This document shows, piece by piece, positions 34,295-43,245 of a stretch of 64,000 nucleotides of DNA. Made by a program: the position numbers and the translations under genes. The DNA comes from Bdellovibrio sp. NC01. GTDB taxonomy: Bacteria > Bdellovibrionota > Bdellovibrionia > Bdellovibrionales > Bdellovibrionaceae. Positions within the stretch are counted from its first letter, which is position 1. Each line of letters opens with the position of its first letter. The stretch lies in NCBI RefSeq assembly GCF_006874625.1, contig NZ_CP030034.1:1178001-1242000 (forward strand). The letters are read 5' to 3'. Below the pieces are notes generated by a model, which did no database searches, had not been told where the DNA came from, and saw nothing but the letters and a program-made list of their open reading frames with translations.

Positions 34295-35194
34295 TTAAGA
34301 AATACGAGCGCGTTGAAGAGCTTCGATGCGATCTTCCAAGCGTGGGTGAGTCATGAACAAACCAGCAAGACCACCTTTGTCGCGATTAGAAATTTTCAAA
34401 GTTCCAGTCGCAGTTTCATCTGGTGGAATTGGCAATTGATAAGCTGCTTGTAATTTTCTTAAAGCCGCAATCATTTTTTCACGAGACGCATATTTTGCGC
34501 CACCCAAGTCCGCACGGAATTCACGTTTACGAGAATAGTAATTCACAACGATCGAGCCCAACATCGTGAAAGCGATGTCGCCAAGGATTGTGACAGCGAA
34601 GCGCACGACCTCGCGGAATTTCTCATCGACATTGGAAGCCACTAGACCCGCAAGGATACGAGAGAAGAACATTGCAAACGCATTCACGATACCTTGGATC
34701 AATGTCATCGTCACCATGTCGCCGTTTGCAACGTGGGCAATTTCGTGACCAAGAACGCCTTCGATTTCTTCATCTGTCATACGCTGCAAAAGTCCTGTCG
34801 ATACAGCAACAAGAGCGTTGCCTTTTGAAGGACCTGTCGCAAACGCATTAACGTCTGGAGAATCATAGATACCAACTTCAGGCATCTTTGGAAGTTGCGC
34901 ACGACGAGCAAGATTGTGAACTGTCGTTACCAGCGCGCGAAGTTCTGGGTTTGTGCTGTTAGGATCGATGATCTGCACACCATGAAACATCTTTGCCATC
35001 CATTTGGACATCAGCAAAGAGATGAAGGCGCCACCCATACCCCACACAAGACAGAACGCCATCAAGAATGGAATGTAAGAATTTAAACCGGCAAGGCCGA
35101 GGAAGTGGCTCACAAGAGACCATACGATACCAATTGTGACCATCACCAGAACGTTTGTGAGAACAAACAAGCCGATACGTTTTAGAAATGCCAT
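34295..35194 (-). CDS. htpX: HtpX membrane zinc protease
   Basis: About 299 residues from the ATG at 35194; an AAGGAG site stands 9 nt upstream, and a TTG two codons further up is rejected. Two N-terminal TM segments (about 8-52) precede the M48 domain with the zinc motif HEIAHVANGD (His-Glu-x-x-His), two further TMs (about 160-215) and the third ligand Glu in REFRADLGG. It degrades misfolded membrane proteins, typically with FtsH. It lies 74 bp after clpA on the same strand, within a proteostasis run. Confidence 0.94.
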   Translation of the reverse strand: MAFLKRIGLFVLTNVLVMVTIGIVWSLVSHFLGLAGLNSYIPFLMAFCLVWGMGGAFISLLMSKWMAKMFHGVQIIDPNSTNPELRALVTTVHNLARRAQLPKMPEVGIYDSPDVNAFATGPSKGNALVAVSTGLLQRMTDEEIEGVLGHEIAHVANGDMVTMTLIQGIVNAFAMFFSRILAGLVASNVDEKFREVVRFAVTILGDIAFTMLGSIVVNYYSRKREFRADLGGAKYASREKMIAALRKLQAAYQLPIPPDETATGTLKISNRDKGGLAGLFMTHPRLEDRIEALQRARIS

Positions 35195-35268
35195 AGACAA
35201 TTACTCCTTTGGAGACACCTTAATTGTGATGCCTCCTGGAGAATTGTCAATAGCACTAGCGGCGCGGC

Positions 35269-37614
35269 TTAAGTAGTAACTGGCTGCTTTTGATTTTTTT
35301 GTCCCGTGCCACCCGTCGAAGTGGTGCTAAATTGGAACTTCAACGCATTGTTTTCTAGTTCCACATTGACACGACCACCATCGACAAGACGACCGAATAA
35401 CAACTCATCAACCAAAGCTTTTTTCAAATGTTCATCCACGACTCTCGCAAGTGGACGAGCACCATACACTTTGTCATAGCCTTTTTTCATAAGCCATTTG
35501 ATGACATCTTGAGACGTATTCAATTCGACTTTTTTCGTAAGCAAAGTCATTTTCAATTCGTCGACAAATTTTTGAGTGATTTTCAAAACCATATCTTCAC
35601 TCAAATCTCTGAACGAAACGACTGCATCAAGACGGTTGATGAACTCTGGCGAGAATGCTTTTTTAATTGCATCCATCGATAGAGTGCCACGATTTTCTTC
35701 AACAAAGCTAATTGAACCACGTGAAGTTTCAAGTGCACCCGCATTTGAAGTCATAATGATCACCGCGTTTTTAAAATTCGCAACGCGACCATTACTGTCA
35801 GTCAAACGACCCGCATCCATGACTTGCAACAGAACATTTGTGACGTCCGGATGAGCTTTTTCAATTTCATCAAGAAGCAGAACACAATAAGGATTTTTTG
35901 TGACGGCTTCCGTTAACAAGCCACCTTCTTCGTGACCTACGTATCCCGGAGGCGCACCAACAAGACGGGCGACCGCATGTTTCTCCATATATTCACTCAT
36001 GTCGAAGCGTTCAAAATGAACACCCATGATTGAAGCCAATTGACGACAGACTTCCGTTTTACCAACACCCGTCGGGCCGGTGAAGAGGAAGCTACCAATT
36101 GGTTTTTCAGGACGACCCAAACCGCTGCGTGCAAATTTGATGTTTGCAACCAGGCGATCGATGGCTTCGTCTTGACCGAAGATCAAAGCTTTTAGTTTTT
36201 TATCCAGATCACGAAGTTGTGTTTTTTCACTCGAAGAAACAGTCGCAACAGGCAAGCCTGTCATTTTCGCGATGACTTCTTCGATATCTTGAACGTCAAT
36301 TTTCACTTCGTCAGATGTCGATTCATTTTTCAAGCGGAAGTGGGCTCCTGCTTCGTCCAAAACGTCGATCGCTTTGTCTGGCAAAAGTTTTCCGTGAATA
36401 TGTTTTTGTGACAATTCAACAGCCGCGCGAATGGCTTCGTCAGTGAATTTCACATTATGGAACTCTTCATAAGCTTTGCGCAATCCGTGAAGGATTTTAA
36501 TGCAATCTTCATTAGAAGGTTCGTTAATATCAATTTTTTGAAAGCGGCGGTTCAGCGCACGATCCTTTTCAAAGTACTGTCTGTATTCCGTATGTGTCGT
36601 TGAACCGATGCAACTGATATCACCACTTGCAAGAGCGGGTTTCAATAAATTGGAAGCGTCCATAGAGCCGCCACTTGTAGCACCTGCTCCAACAATAGTA
36701 TGAATCTCATCGATGAATAAGATCGTGTTAGGACGTTTGCCGATTTCTTTGACGACAGCTTTCAAACGACCTTCGAAGTCACCACGGAATTTTGTACCCG
36801 CAAGCAAGCCACCTAAGTCGAGTGAATAGATCACAGCGTTTTTTAATTTTTCAGGCACTTCACCAGCTACGATTTTTGCGGCTAGACCTTCAGCGACGGC
36901 TGTTTTACCGACACCAGGTTCACCAATCAGTAGAGGGTTGTTTTTAGTGCGTCGGCAAAGAACTTGAATTGTACGCGCAAGAACATCTTCTCGACCAATG
37001 AGTGGATCGATTTTGCCCTGACGTGCTCTTTCATTCAAGTTCACGCAGAAACTTTCAAGCGGGGAGCCTCGACCTTCTTCATAAGATTCCTGCGCCGAAG
37101 TACCGCCACCACTTTGATAACCTTCACGAGCAGCAGGTGGAATGTCATGTTCTTTTCCATCTTTTGTAATGCCGTGAGAGATGTAATTAATGATGTCAAA
37201 TTGTGTAAGACCCTGGCGAGCCAATGCGAAAGTAGCGTGTGAATCTTGTTCGTAGAACAAAGACACAAGTAAACTTCCTTCGCTGATTTGGTTGCGACCC
37301 GCACTCTTCATTTGAATGGCAGCTCGTTGAATCAGACGATGGCAGGCAAGAGTAAATTCAGGATTCCACGACTCAAAACCACCATAAGATGACAACTGAT
37401 CATCGGTGATCTGAGGAATTCCTACTTTCAAATGGTCACGAAGATCCTGACGAAGCTTTTGCACATTCACTGCGCAGGCTTCAAGAATCTCAACCATGAT
37501 AGGGGATTCACTGAGCACTAAAAGAATATGCTCAAGAGTAACGAATTCGTGACGATGGCGTTTTGCAAGTTCAGTGGCTTCACCAAGTTTGCGTTCCAGT
37601 TCGCGGCTCATCAT
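35269..37614 (-). CDS. clpA: ClpA ATPase of the Clp protease
   Basis: 781 residues: an N-domain (about 1-145) that docks ClpS, D1 with Walker [14 protein letters not shown] (near 230) and D2 with Walker [12 protein letters not shown] (near 516). It unfolds substrates for ClpP. In the position of the IGL/IGF loop that binds ClpP, I read SISFVEEN (near 634), i.e. ISF rather than IG[LF]. Its start overlaps the clpS stop as ATGA. The C-terminal extension is Gln/Thr-rich. Confidence 0.94.
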   Translation of the reverse strand: MMSRELERKLGEATELAKRHRHEFVTLEHILLVLSESPIMVEILEACAVNVQKLRQDLRDHLKVGIPQITDDQLSSYGGFESWNPEFTLACHRLIQRAAIQMKSAGRNQISEGSLLVSLFYEQDSHATFALARQGLTQFDIINYISHGITKDGKEHDIPPAAREGYQSGGGTSAQESYEEGRGSPLESFCVNLNERARQGKIDPLIGREDVLARTIQVLCRRTKNNPLLIGEPGVGKTAVAEGLAAKIVAGEVPEKLKNAVIYSLDLGGLLAGTKFRGDFEGRLKAVVKEIGKRPNTILFIDEIHTIVGAGATSGGSMDASNLLKPALASGDISCIGSTTHTEYRQYFEKDRALNRRFQKIDINEPSNEDCIKILHGLRKAYEEFHNVKFTDEAIRAAVELSQKHIHGKLLPDKAIDVLDEAGAHFRLKNESTSDEVKIDVQDIEEVIAKMTGLPVATVSSSEKTQLRDLDKKLKALIFGQDEAIDRLVANIKFARSGLGRPEKPIGSFLFTGPTGVGKTEVCRQLASIMGVHFERFDMSEYMEKHAVARLVGAPPGYVGHEEGGLLTEAVTKNPYCVLLLDEIEKAHPDVTNVLLQVMDAGRLTDSNGRVANFKNAVIIMTSNAGALETSRGSISFVEENRGTLSMDAIKKAFSPEFINRLDAVVSFRDLSEDMVLKITQKFVDELKMTLLTKKVELNTSQDVIKWLMKKGYDKVYGARPLARVVDEHLKKALVDELLFGRLVDGGRVNVELENNALKFQFSTTSTGGTGQKNQKQPVTT

Positions 37615-37952
37615 GGTTCCTCCTCCAGTGTGCTTTTCAGCGGATTCTGATTGAGTTGCGCGAATTGGTTGACTTGCATCACCTTCATTTCGGCAATCTC
37701 CAATGAGTAGATCCCGGCGACACCTGCACCCTTCTTATGAACATCTAACATGATTTGCGTCGCTTGCTCCTCTGTTTTCGCGAAAAAACGACGCAATACA
37801 AGGACCACAAAATCCATGGGGGTGTAGTCATCATTCAGAAGAATAACTTTATACATCTTCGGAGTGTCTAGTTTTGGTACGGACTGTACCGCCGACTCTC
37901 CCTCGGTATTTGAGAATGGATAATTACTATTATTGTCGTTGCTATTGCCCAT
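37611..37952 (-). CDS. clpS: ClpS adaptor for the N-degron pathway
   Basis: 113 residues. A disordered N-terminal extension (about 1-30) precedes the conserved core: YKVILLNDDYTPMDFVVLVL (the NDDYTPMxFV element that contacts the N-terminal residue of the substrate), then the LDVHKKG segment with the His of the specificity pocket. It hands N-degron proteins to ClpA and inhibits other substrates. It overlaps clpA by 4 nt. Confidence 0.95.
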   Translation of the reverse strand: MGNSNDNNSNYPFSNTEGESAVQSVPKLDTPKMYKVILLNDDYTPMDFVVLVLRRFFAKTEEQATQIMLDVHKKGAGVAGIYSLEIAEMKVMQVNQFAQLNQNPLKSTLEEEP

Positions 37953-38198
37953 GTGTTTATTCTACTCCAAGGTTCAATATGAGCACGTTATTCACGAGGG
38001 CAAGTCTAGTGGAATAAAAAAAGCTGGAATTAGGTCTGTAGAGAGTACGCTCTAGAGAAATAATAAAATTAGTATTATGTAAACATGTCTATATTTTTAG
38101 GCTCATATATGAGACGGCGTATTGCATTTAGAATTTAATTTTGACACACTATTGTAGTTAGACATTTTTGAAAGAAAAAGAACCATGGAGGTCTTCTA
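37953..38198. promoter_or_regulatory. Divergent clpS/pilA upstream region
   Basis: About 245 AT-rich bases between two divergent starts. On the plus strand a TTGACA (38141-38146) is clear but its -10 partner (around 38164) is poor, so pilA may need an activator or another sigma factor. GGAGG stands before the pilA ATG. No sigma54-type GG-N10-GC element was found. Nothing coding. Confidence 0.35.
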
Positions 38199-38792
38199 AT
38201 GAATCACTCGTCTCGAACGTCTCAACGCGGTTTCTCGCTTGTAGAATTGATGGTTGTTGTCGCAATCATCGGTGTACTTGCGTCTATCGCTATTCCTAAT
38301 ATTCAGAAGTATATTGCAAAAGCTCGTCAAACTGAGGCTAAGACGAATTTGTCTTCTTTGTACACATCAGAAAAAGCTTTCTATGCTGAATATACTGCTT
38401 ATCACTCAATGTTTGGTGCGATTGGTTACTCTCCAGAGGGTCAATTGAGATATAACGTTGGTTTCAGTGGTTCAACGACTGATGCTGGTACTGCGAATGG
38501 TTTCCAAACAGTTCCAACAGGCCGTGGTGCGAGCAGAACAACAGTAGCTTATTGTGGTACTGGTGGTACGGTAGTTACGACTTCTGCGGGCGGCTCTGGC
38601 TGTACAGTTCTTAATGGTGCATCTAACCAAGCTCCACCAACTTCATCTGATACAGGTGCTTCTGTTTCTTCATTGACTGCAACTGCTTTCACAGCGACTG
38701 CAGCTGCTGTTATCACGACTAATAACGTGACTGATGGTTGGTCAATCAACGACAGTAAAGTTCTTTTGAATCAAAGCCCTGCGATCCAATAA
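38199..38792 (+). CDS. pilA: Type IV major pilin-like protein PilA
   Basis: 197 residues. A class III prepilin leader is followed by the cleavage and methylation site RGFSLVELMVVVAIIGVL (Gly before Phe, Glu at +5), then the long N-terminal helix and a globular domain. The C-terminal half is low in complexity, rich in Ser/Thr/Gly/Ala, with one Cys pair (AYCGTG, SGCTVL). Type IV pili are needed for prey entry in Bdellovibrio. An AT-rich divergent region separates it from clpS. Its stop is one base before the next ATG. Confidence 0.94.
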   Translation: MNHSSRTSQRGFSLVELMVVVAIIGVLASIAIPNIQKYIAKARQTEAKTNLSSLYTSEKAFYAEYTAYHSMFGAIGYSPEGQLRYNVGFSGSTTDAGTANGFQTVPTGRGASRTTVAYCGTGGTVVTTSAGGSGCTVLNGASNQAPPTSSDTGASVSSLTATAFTATAAAVITTNNVTDGWSINDSKVLLNQSPAIQ

Positions 38793-38793
38793 C

Positions 38794-39477
38794 ATGGTTC
38801 AAGCTGAATCCTTTCAAAGATTCTACTTTAAAATCCCAAGCCTGGTGCTTGGGATTTTTGCTTTGGGCCTTGTGGTCGCGACTCAGCTTACAACAAACCA
38901 AATATCGTCTCGCTCGCGCCAACTTATTTCGCCGCCACCGATGATTGAACATCTTAGTTTTGGTTATAACGAAATTATCGCGGATGTTTTTTGGATTCGC
39001 ACAATTCAAGATTTCGATTATTGTGATCAGCCGGAAGCTGGCAATGTTTGCAAAAACGATTCTTGGTTGTTTCGCATGCTAGATGCGACGACGAGCCTTT
39101 CTCCGCACTTTCGCATCCCTTATGCGGCAGGTGGTTTGGCTCTAACAGTTTTAATTTCTGATATTGATGGCGCCACAAAAATTTTCGATAAAGGTGTTAA
39201 AGCCTTTCCACATGATTGGCCTATTCTTTACCGCGCAGCCTACCACTACCTTTACGAAGTAAAAGACAAAAAGCGTGCGGCAGAGTTGCTGATCCAAGCC
39301 GGGCAAAACGGCGCGCCACCGTGGGTTTTTGCGCTTGCGGGTCGTCTTTATTCTGACAATGGCGAGCTCGATTTAGCGCAGCAGCTGCTTCAGGAAATGA
39401 AGGACAGCGAACAAGATCCGACGATCATCAAACGCCTCGAAGACAAGATCGAAGCGATGAAAAAGACTCAAAAATAG
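38794..39477 (+). CDS. TPR-like membrane protein downstream of pilA
   Basis: 227 residues. One N-terminal TM (about 15-33) is followed by IIADVFWIRTIQDFDYC and helical repeats with TPR character (KVKDKKRAAELLIQAGQNGAP, ALAGRLYSDNGELDLAQQLLQEM). It starts one base after the pilA stop, so the two are one operon. In Bdellovibrio and Myxococcus a protein of this kind follows or lies in the pil cluster (sometimes called PilG); I recall this rather than measure it. It may help pilus assembly or pilin handling. Confidence 0.72.
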   Translation: MVQAESFQRFYFKIPSLVLGIFALGLVVATQLTTNQISSRSRQLISPPPMIEHLSFGYNEIIADVFWIRTIQDFDYCDQPEAGNVCKNDSWLFRMLDATTSLSPHFRIPYAAGGLALTVLISDIDGATKIFDKGVKAFPHDWPILYRAAYHYLYEVKDKKRAAELLIQAGQNGAPPWVFALAGRLYSDNGELDLAQQLLQEMKDSEQDPTIIKRLEDKIEAMKKTQK

Positions 39478-39559
39478 TCTGAATATTCCAGTCGCGTTGT
39501 AACGCGAAACGCAATTGCACAAATTCACAGCATCTTCCTCGAAGAATCTGACCCGCAGC

Positions 39560-39596
39560 TTGACCTGGGCTGATTCGTCACCATATTTTGTCATGC
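39560..39596 (+). promoter_or_regulatory. Candidate dnaJ promoter, near-leaderless
   Basis: TTGACC (39560-39565), an 18-nt spacer and TATTTT (39584-39589). The expected start of transcription (about 39596) is 2 nt before the dnaJ ATG, and no ribosome site is visible upstream of that ATG. This would give an almost leaderless mRNA. Confidence 0.35.
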
Positions 39597-39597
39597 T

Positions 39598-40704
39598 ATG
39601 GCGCAAAGAGATTACTACGAAATTTTAGGCGTTGCCCGTGACGCAGAAGCTGATGCTATTAAAAAAGCTTACCGCAAGCTTGCGATGCAGTTTCATCCTG
39701 ATAAAAACCCGGGCGATAAAGAAGCTGAAGAAAAATTTAAAGAGGCCGCAGGCGCTTACGAAATTCTAAGCGATCCACAAAAGCGTGCGCAGTACGATCG
39801 TTTCGGTCATCAAGCATTCAGCGGTGGGCGTGGAGGTGGCGGTGGCTTCCAAGACGTCGACGATATTTTCTCGCACTTCGGTGATATCTTTGGCGACTTC
39901 TTTGGTGGCGGTGGCCAACAAAGAGCTCGTCAACAAAATGGTCCACGTCGTGGATCAGATTTGCGCTACGTCACTGAAGTCACGTTGAAAGATGTGATCT
40001 CTGGTTTAGAAAAAGAAATCGAATTTGATACCGATGAAAATTGTGGTGAGTGTAAAGGAACGGGCGCTGAAAAAGGCACTCATCCAGACACGTGCCCGAT
40101 GTGTAATGGCTCGGGGCAAGTCGTGCGTCAGCAAGGTTTCTTTGCGATGGCATCGACGTGTCCAACATGTCACGGAAAAGGCCAAGTCGTAAAAAATCCG
40201 TGCAAGTCGTGCAAAGGCAAAGGCCGTAAAGCCCAACACAAAAAAATCCGTCTGAACATTCCTCCAGGAGTCGACACTGGCACTCGCTTAAGAGTCGCAA
40301 CTGAAGGTGAAGGCGGTTACATGGGCGGACCTCCGGGCGATCTTTATGTCGAGATTCGCGTGAAACCGCATAATAACTTTGAACGTCGCGGTGAGGATCT
40401 GTTCGCAGAGCTTTCAGTACCGTACGTACAAATGTTGTTGGGTGCCGAAATCGAAGTGCCGACAGTAACAGGAAAAGCGAAATTGGAAATTCCAAAAGGC
40501 GCGCATCCTGGTGACAACATCAAGCTTGCGCACGAAGGTTTGCCTTCATTGCGTGGCAGTCGTCGGGGCGATATTTACTTCCACGTCAATGTGCAGTTCC
40601 CAGACAAATTGCATAAAGACGAAGAGAAAGCATTGCGTGAGATTGCGAAAGCTCGCGGTCTCGATGTGAAGGGCGAGGGCAGCCTGTTCGGTCGCAAAAA
40701 ATAG
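39598..40704 (+). CDS. dnaJ: DnaJ co-chaperone (Hsp40)
   Basis: 368 residues in the full class I layout: J-domain (1-70) with YHPDK-type [10 protein letters not shown] (HPD loop), a Gly/Phe-rich linker (about 74-110), and a zinc-finger domain with four CxxCxGxG repeats ([32 protein letters not shown]). Two beta-barrel substrate domains follow, then a C-terminal dimer helix. It stimulates DnaK ATPase. It precedes dnaK, separated by 350 bp, the reverse of the usual dnaK-dnaJ order. Confidence 0.96.
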   Translation: MAQRDYYEILGVARDAEADAIKKAYRKLAMQFHPDKNPGDKEAEEKFKEAAGAYEILSDPQKRAQYDRFGHQAFSGGRGGGGGFQDVDDIFSHFGDIFGDFFGGGGQQRARQQNGPRRGSDLRYVTEVTLKDVISGLEKEIEFDTDENCGECKGTGAEKGTHPDTCPMCNGSGQVVRQQGFFAMASTCPTCHGKGQVVKNPCKSCKGKGRKAQHKKIRLNIPPGVDTGTRLRVATEGEGGYMGGPPGDLYVEIRVKPHNNFERRGEDLFAELSVPYVQMLLGAEIEVPTVTGKAKLEIPKGAHPGDNIKLAHEGLPSLRGSRRGDIYFHVNVQFPDKLHKDEEKALREIAKARGLDVKGEGSLFGRKK

Positions 40705-40906
40705 GCTTATTTTGTGGCAAAAAAAAGACCCTGGGCATGAAGGGTTGCGCCAGGGCCATAGAGGGGCTTAAATAAAATCAGTTTTATTTGTAAGAGAGGA
40801 GCGAGCAGTCATAATGGCGCAAGCTGCTCTCCAACACTAGTTAAACTCGTGTAACATATTGATTTTATTTATTAAAAACCTGTCATGGAAAAAGTGAGGT
40901 CCCGAC
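40705..40906. other. dnaJ-dnaK intergenic region, hairpins
   Basis: No coding sequence. CCCTGG/CCAGGG (40729-40734 and 40750-40755) and AATAAAA-TCAG-TTTTATT (40771-40788) are two hairpins that could end the dnaJ transcript, though neither has a typical plus-strand T run. No CIRCE-type inverted repeat was found. The dnaK promoter follows. Confidence 0.5.
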
Positions 40907-40936
40907 CTTGACGAAGGCAATTCGGAACCCACATTT
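40907..40936 (+). promoter_or_regulatory. Sigma32 (RpoH)-like promoter of dnaK
   Basis: CTTGACG (40907-40913), a 14-nt spacer and CCCACATTT (40928-40936), close to the sigma32 consensus CTTGAAA-N13-15-CCCCAT. The expected start near 40943 leaves a ~110-nt AT-rich leader before dnaK. This implies heat-shock control by RpoH and not by HrcA. Confidence 0.55.
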
Positions 40937-41054
40937 GTTTTAGCTATATATAGATATATTTTAGAAAATTCAGTTTTGAGATTCCTAAAATAGATAGCTT
41001 TTGAAGATTTAAATTTAGAGATTTTAATAAGTGATTTTTAGATAGGAGAAGGTA

Positions 41055-42965
41055 ATGGGTAAAATTATTGGTATCGACTTAGGAACGACGAACTCATGCG
41101 TCGCGATTATGGAAGGTGGCGAACCTAAAGTTCTCGTGAATGAAGAAGGTGCGCGTACCACTCCATCTGTTGTTGCGTACACAAAAGACGGTGATCGTCT
41201 TGTTGGTCAAATCGCAAAACGTCAGGCTGTAACAAATCCTGAAAACACAATCTACTCTGCAAAACGTTTCATCGGTCGCAGATTTGATGAAGTTCAAGAA
41301 GAGATTAAACTTGTTCCTTACACTGTGGTTGCAAAAGGCAATGACTGTGCATTCAAGGTTCAAGGTAAAACGGTTTCTCCAGAAGAAATCGGTGCAGCGG
41401 TTCTAGCGAAACTTAAAAAAGTCGCAGAAGACTATTTGGGCGAACCAGTAACAGAAGCAGTTGTGACTGTTCCTGCTTACTTCAACGATGCTCAAAGACA
41501 AGCAACAAAAGATGCCGGCCGTATCGCGGGTCTTGATGTAAAACGTATTATCAATGAGCCAACAGCAGCAGCGCTTGCTTACGGTCTTGATAAGAAAAAA
41601 GAAGAAAAAATCGCTATCTACGACTTCGGTGGTGGTACGTTCGACGTATCAGTTCTTGAAGTAGGTGATGGTGTTGTCGAAGTGCGCGCTACAAACGGTG
41701 ACACTCACTTGGGTGGTGACAACTTCGATACAGTGATCTTGGAATGGTTGATTTCAGAATTCAAAAAAGACCAAGCTATCGATTTGAAAAACGATAAAAT
41801 GGCTTTGCAACGTCTGAAAGAAGCGGCAGAGAAAGCGAAAATCGAACTTTCATCTGCACAAGAAACAGAAATCAACTTGCCATTCATCACGGCTGACCAA
41901 ACAGGTCCTAAACATCTTCAAATCAAACTTTCGCGTGCGAAATTTGATCAGATGACTGAAGACCTAGTAAAACGCTCTATGGAGCCTTGCCGTAAAGCTC
42001 TTGCTGACGCTGGATTGAAAGCAAGCGATATCGACGAAATCATCTTGGTGGGTGGTTCGACTCGTATCCCTGCAATCCAAAAAGCAGTAAAAGATTTCTT
42101 CGGTAAAGAGCCAAACCGCACTGTGAACCCTGACGAAGTGGTTGCAGTAGGTGCCGCTGTACAAGGTGGTGTCTTGGCTGGTGACGTGAAAGACGTGTTG
42201 TTGCTTGACGTAACTCCGCTTTCACTTGGTATCGAAACTTTGGGTGGTGTGATGACTGCGTTGATCGAGCGCAACACGGCGATTCCTACTAAGAAATCAC
42301 AAGTGTTCTCGACAGCAGCAGACAACCAACCTGCGGTAGACATCCACGTTCTTCAAGGTGAACGTAAGATGGCTGGCGACAACAAAACTTTGGGCCGCTT
42401 CGAGCTAGTGGGCATTCCACCAGCACCACGTGGTGTTCCTCAAGTTGAAGTGACTTTCGATATCGATGCGAATGGTATCTTGCACGTATCTGCGAAAGAC
42501 ATGTCTTCTGGTAAAACTCAGCAGATCAAAATCACTGCACAAAGTGGTTTGTCTGAAGAGGAAATCAAAAAGGCAGTTCGCGATGCTGAAGGCCACGCTG
42601 AAGAAGACAAAAACAAAGCAGAGGCTGCGACACAAAGAAACAACCTCGACAACTTGGTTTACCAAACTGAGAAGTTGATCAAAGATTCTGGTGCGCAATT
42701 GCCTGAAGCTGAAGTGAAGTCTGCAAACGACGCTATCGGTGAAGCGAAAAAAGTTCTTGAGAATAAAGCGGCAAGCACTGAAGAGTTGAAAGGTGCATTC
42801 GAAAGATTGCAAAACTTGACTCACAAATTGAGCTCTGACTTGTACAAAAAACAAGGTGCTCAACCAGGTGCAGAAGGCCAACAAGAGCAAGGTGGCGGCG
42901 AAGCATCTTCAGACAACAAAGGTAACGACGACGTTATCGACGCTGACTACAAAGATGTAAACTAA
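41055..42965 (+). CDS. dnaK: DnaK chaperone (Hsp70)
   Basis: 636 residues: nucleotide-binding domain (about 1-385) with [15 protein letters not shown], the phosphate loop and [23 protein letters not shown] and the hydrophobic linker [19 protein letters not shown]. The substrate-binding domain and lid end in DADYKDVN, the usual acidic tail. An AGGAGAAGG site precedes the ATG. It has a sigma32-like promoter upstream and a strong terminator after it. Confidence 0.98.
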   Translation: MGKIIGIDLGTTNSCVAIMEGGEPKVLVNEEGARTTPSVVAYTKDGDRLVGQIAKRQAVTNPENTIYSAKRFIGRRFDEVQEEIKLVPYTVVAKGNDCAFKVQGKTVSPEEIGAAVLAKLKKVAEDYLGEPVTEAVVTVPAYFNDAQRQATKDAGRIAGLDVKRIINEPTAAALAYGLDKKKEEKIAIYDFGGGTFDVSVLEVGDGVVEVRATNGDTHLGGDNFDTVILEWLISEFKKDQAIDLKNDKMALQRLKEAAEKAKIELSSAQETEINLPFITADQTGPKHLQIKLSRAKFDQMTEDLVKRSMEPCRKALADAGLKASDIDEIILVGGSTRIPAIQKAVKDFFGKEPNRTVNPDEVVAVGAAVQGGVLAGDVKDVLLLDVTPLSLGIETLGGVMTALIERNTAIPTKKSQVFSTAADNQPAVDIHVLQGERKMAGDNKTLGRFELVGIPPAPRGVPQVEVTFDIDANGILHVSAKDMSSGKTQQIKITAQSGLSEEEIKKAVRDAEGHAEEDKNKAEAATQRNNLDNLVYQTEKLIKDSGAQLPEAEVKSANDAIGEAKKVLENKAASTEELKGAFERLQNLTHKLSSDLYKKQGAQPGAEGQQEQGGGEASSDNKGNDDVIDADYKDVN

Positions 42966-42989
42966 TCAGCTTTGCAAAATGTTAAACTT

Positions 42990-43017
42990 AAAAGGCCGAA
43001 GGAAACTTCGGCCTTTT
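42990..43017 (+). terminator. Rho-independent terminator
   Basis: Stem AAAAGGCCGAAG/CTTCGGCCTTTT with a GAAA tetraloop, then CTTTTTC. It ends the dnaK transcript. Confidence 0.9.
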
Positions 43018-43125
43018 CTTTTTCTGCGTGAGCATCCGCCACCAGAGCAACGCCTGCGGACGAAACTCCAACCTGAGTGCAGACAGTTGACGAGTTTGTA
43101 ATTCGAGAACAAGCCATTTAGCAAT

Positions 43126-43153
43126 TGACCCTTAAGCGAACAGGACTAGGATT
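43126..43153 (+). promoter_or_regulatory. Candidate sigma70 promoter of acs
   Basis: TTGACC (43126-43131), 16-nt spacer and TAGGAT (43148-43153). Transcription would start near 43160, giving a leader of about 85 nt before the acs ATG at 43246. Confidence 0.4.
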
Positions 43154-43245
43154 TAAGTAGAATGTTTGCTCGGCGAATCTGTCAGTAACCAGGAATTATT
43201 TGTTCATATGACGATGAGCAAAAGTTAAAGCGCATTGAGGTGTCT

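Noticed and set aside
38101-38135. Sigma54 promoter before pilA
   Set aside because: GGCGTATTGCAT has only 6 bases between GG and GC; the consensus needs 10.
39980-40495. 171-codon minus-strand frame inside dnaJ
   Set aside because: Antisense to the CxxCxGxG repeats; the low-quality product is a shadow.
40705-40906. CIRCE element before dnaK
   Set aside because: No TTAGCACTC-N9-GAGTGCTAA inverted repeat; the short pieces near 40838-40860 do not match.
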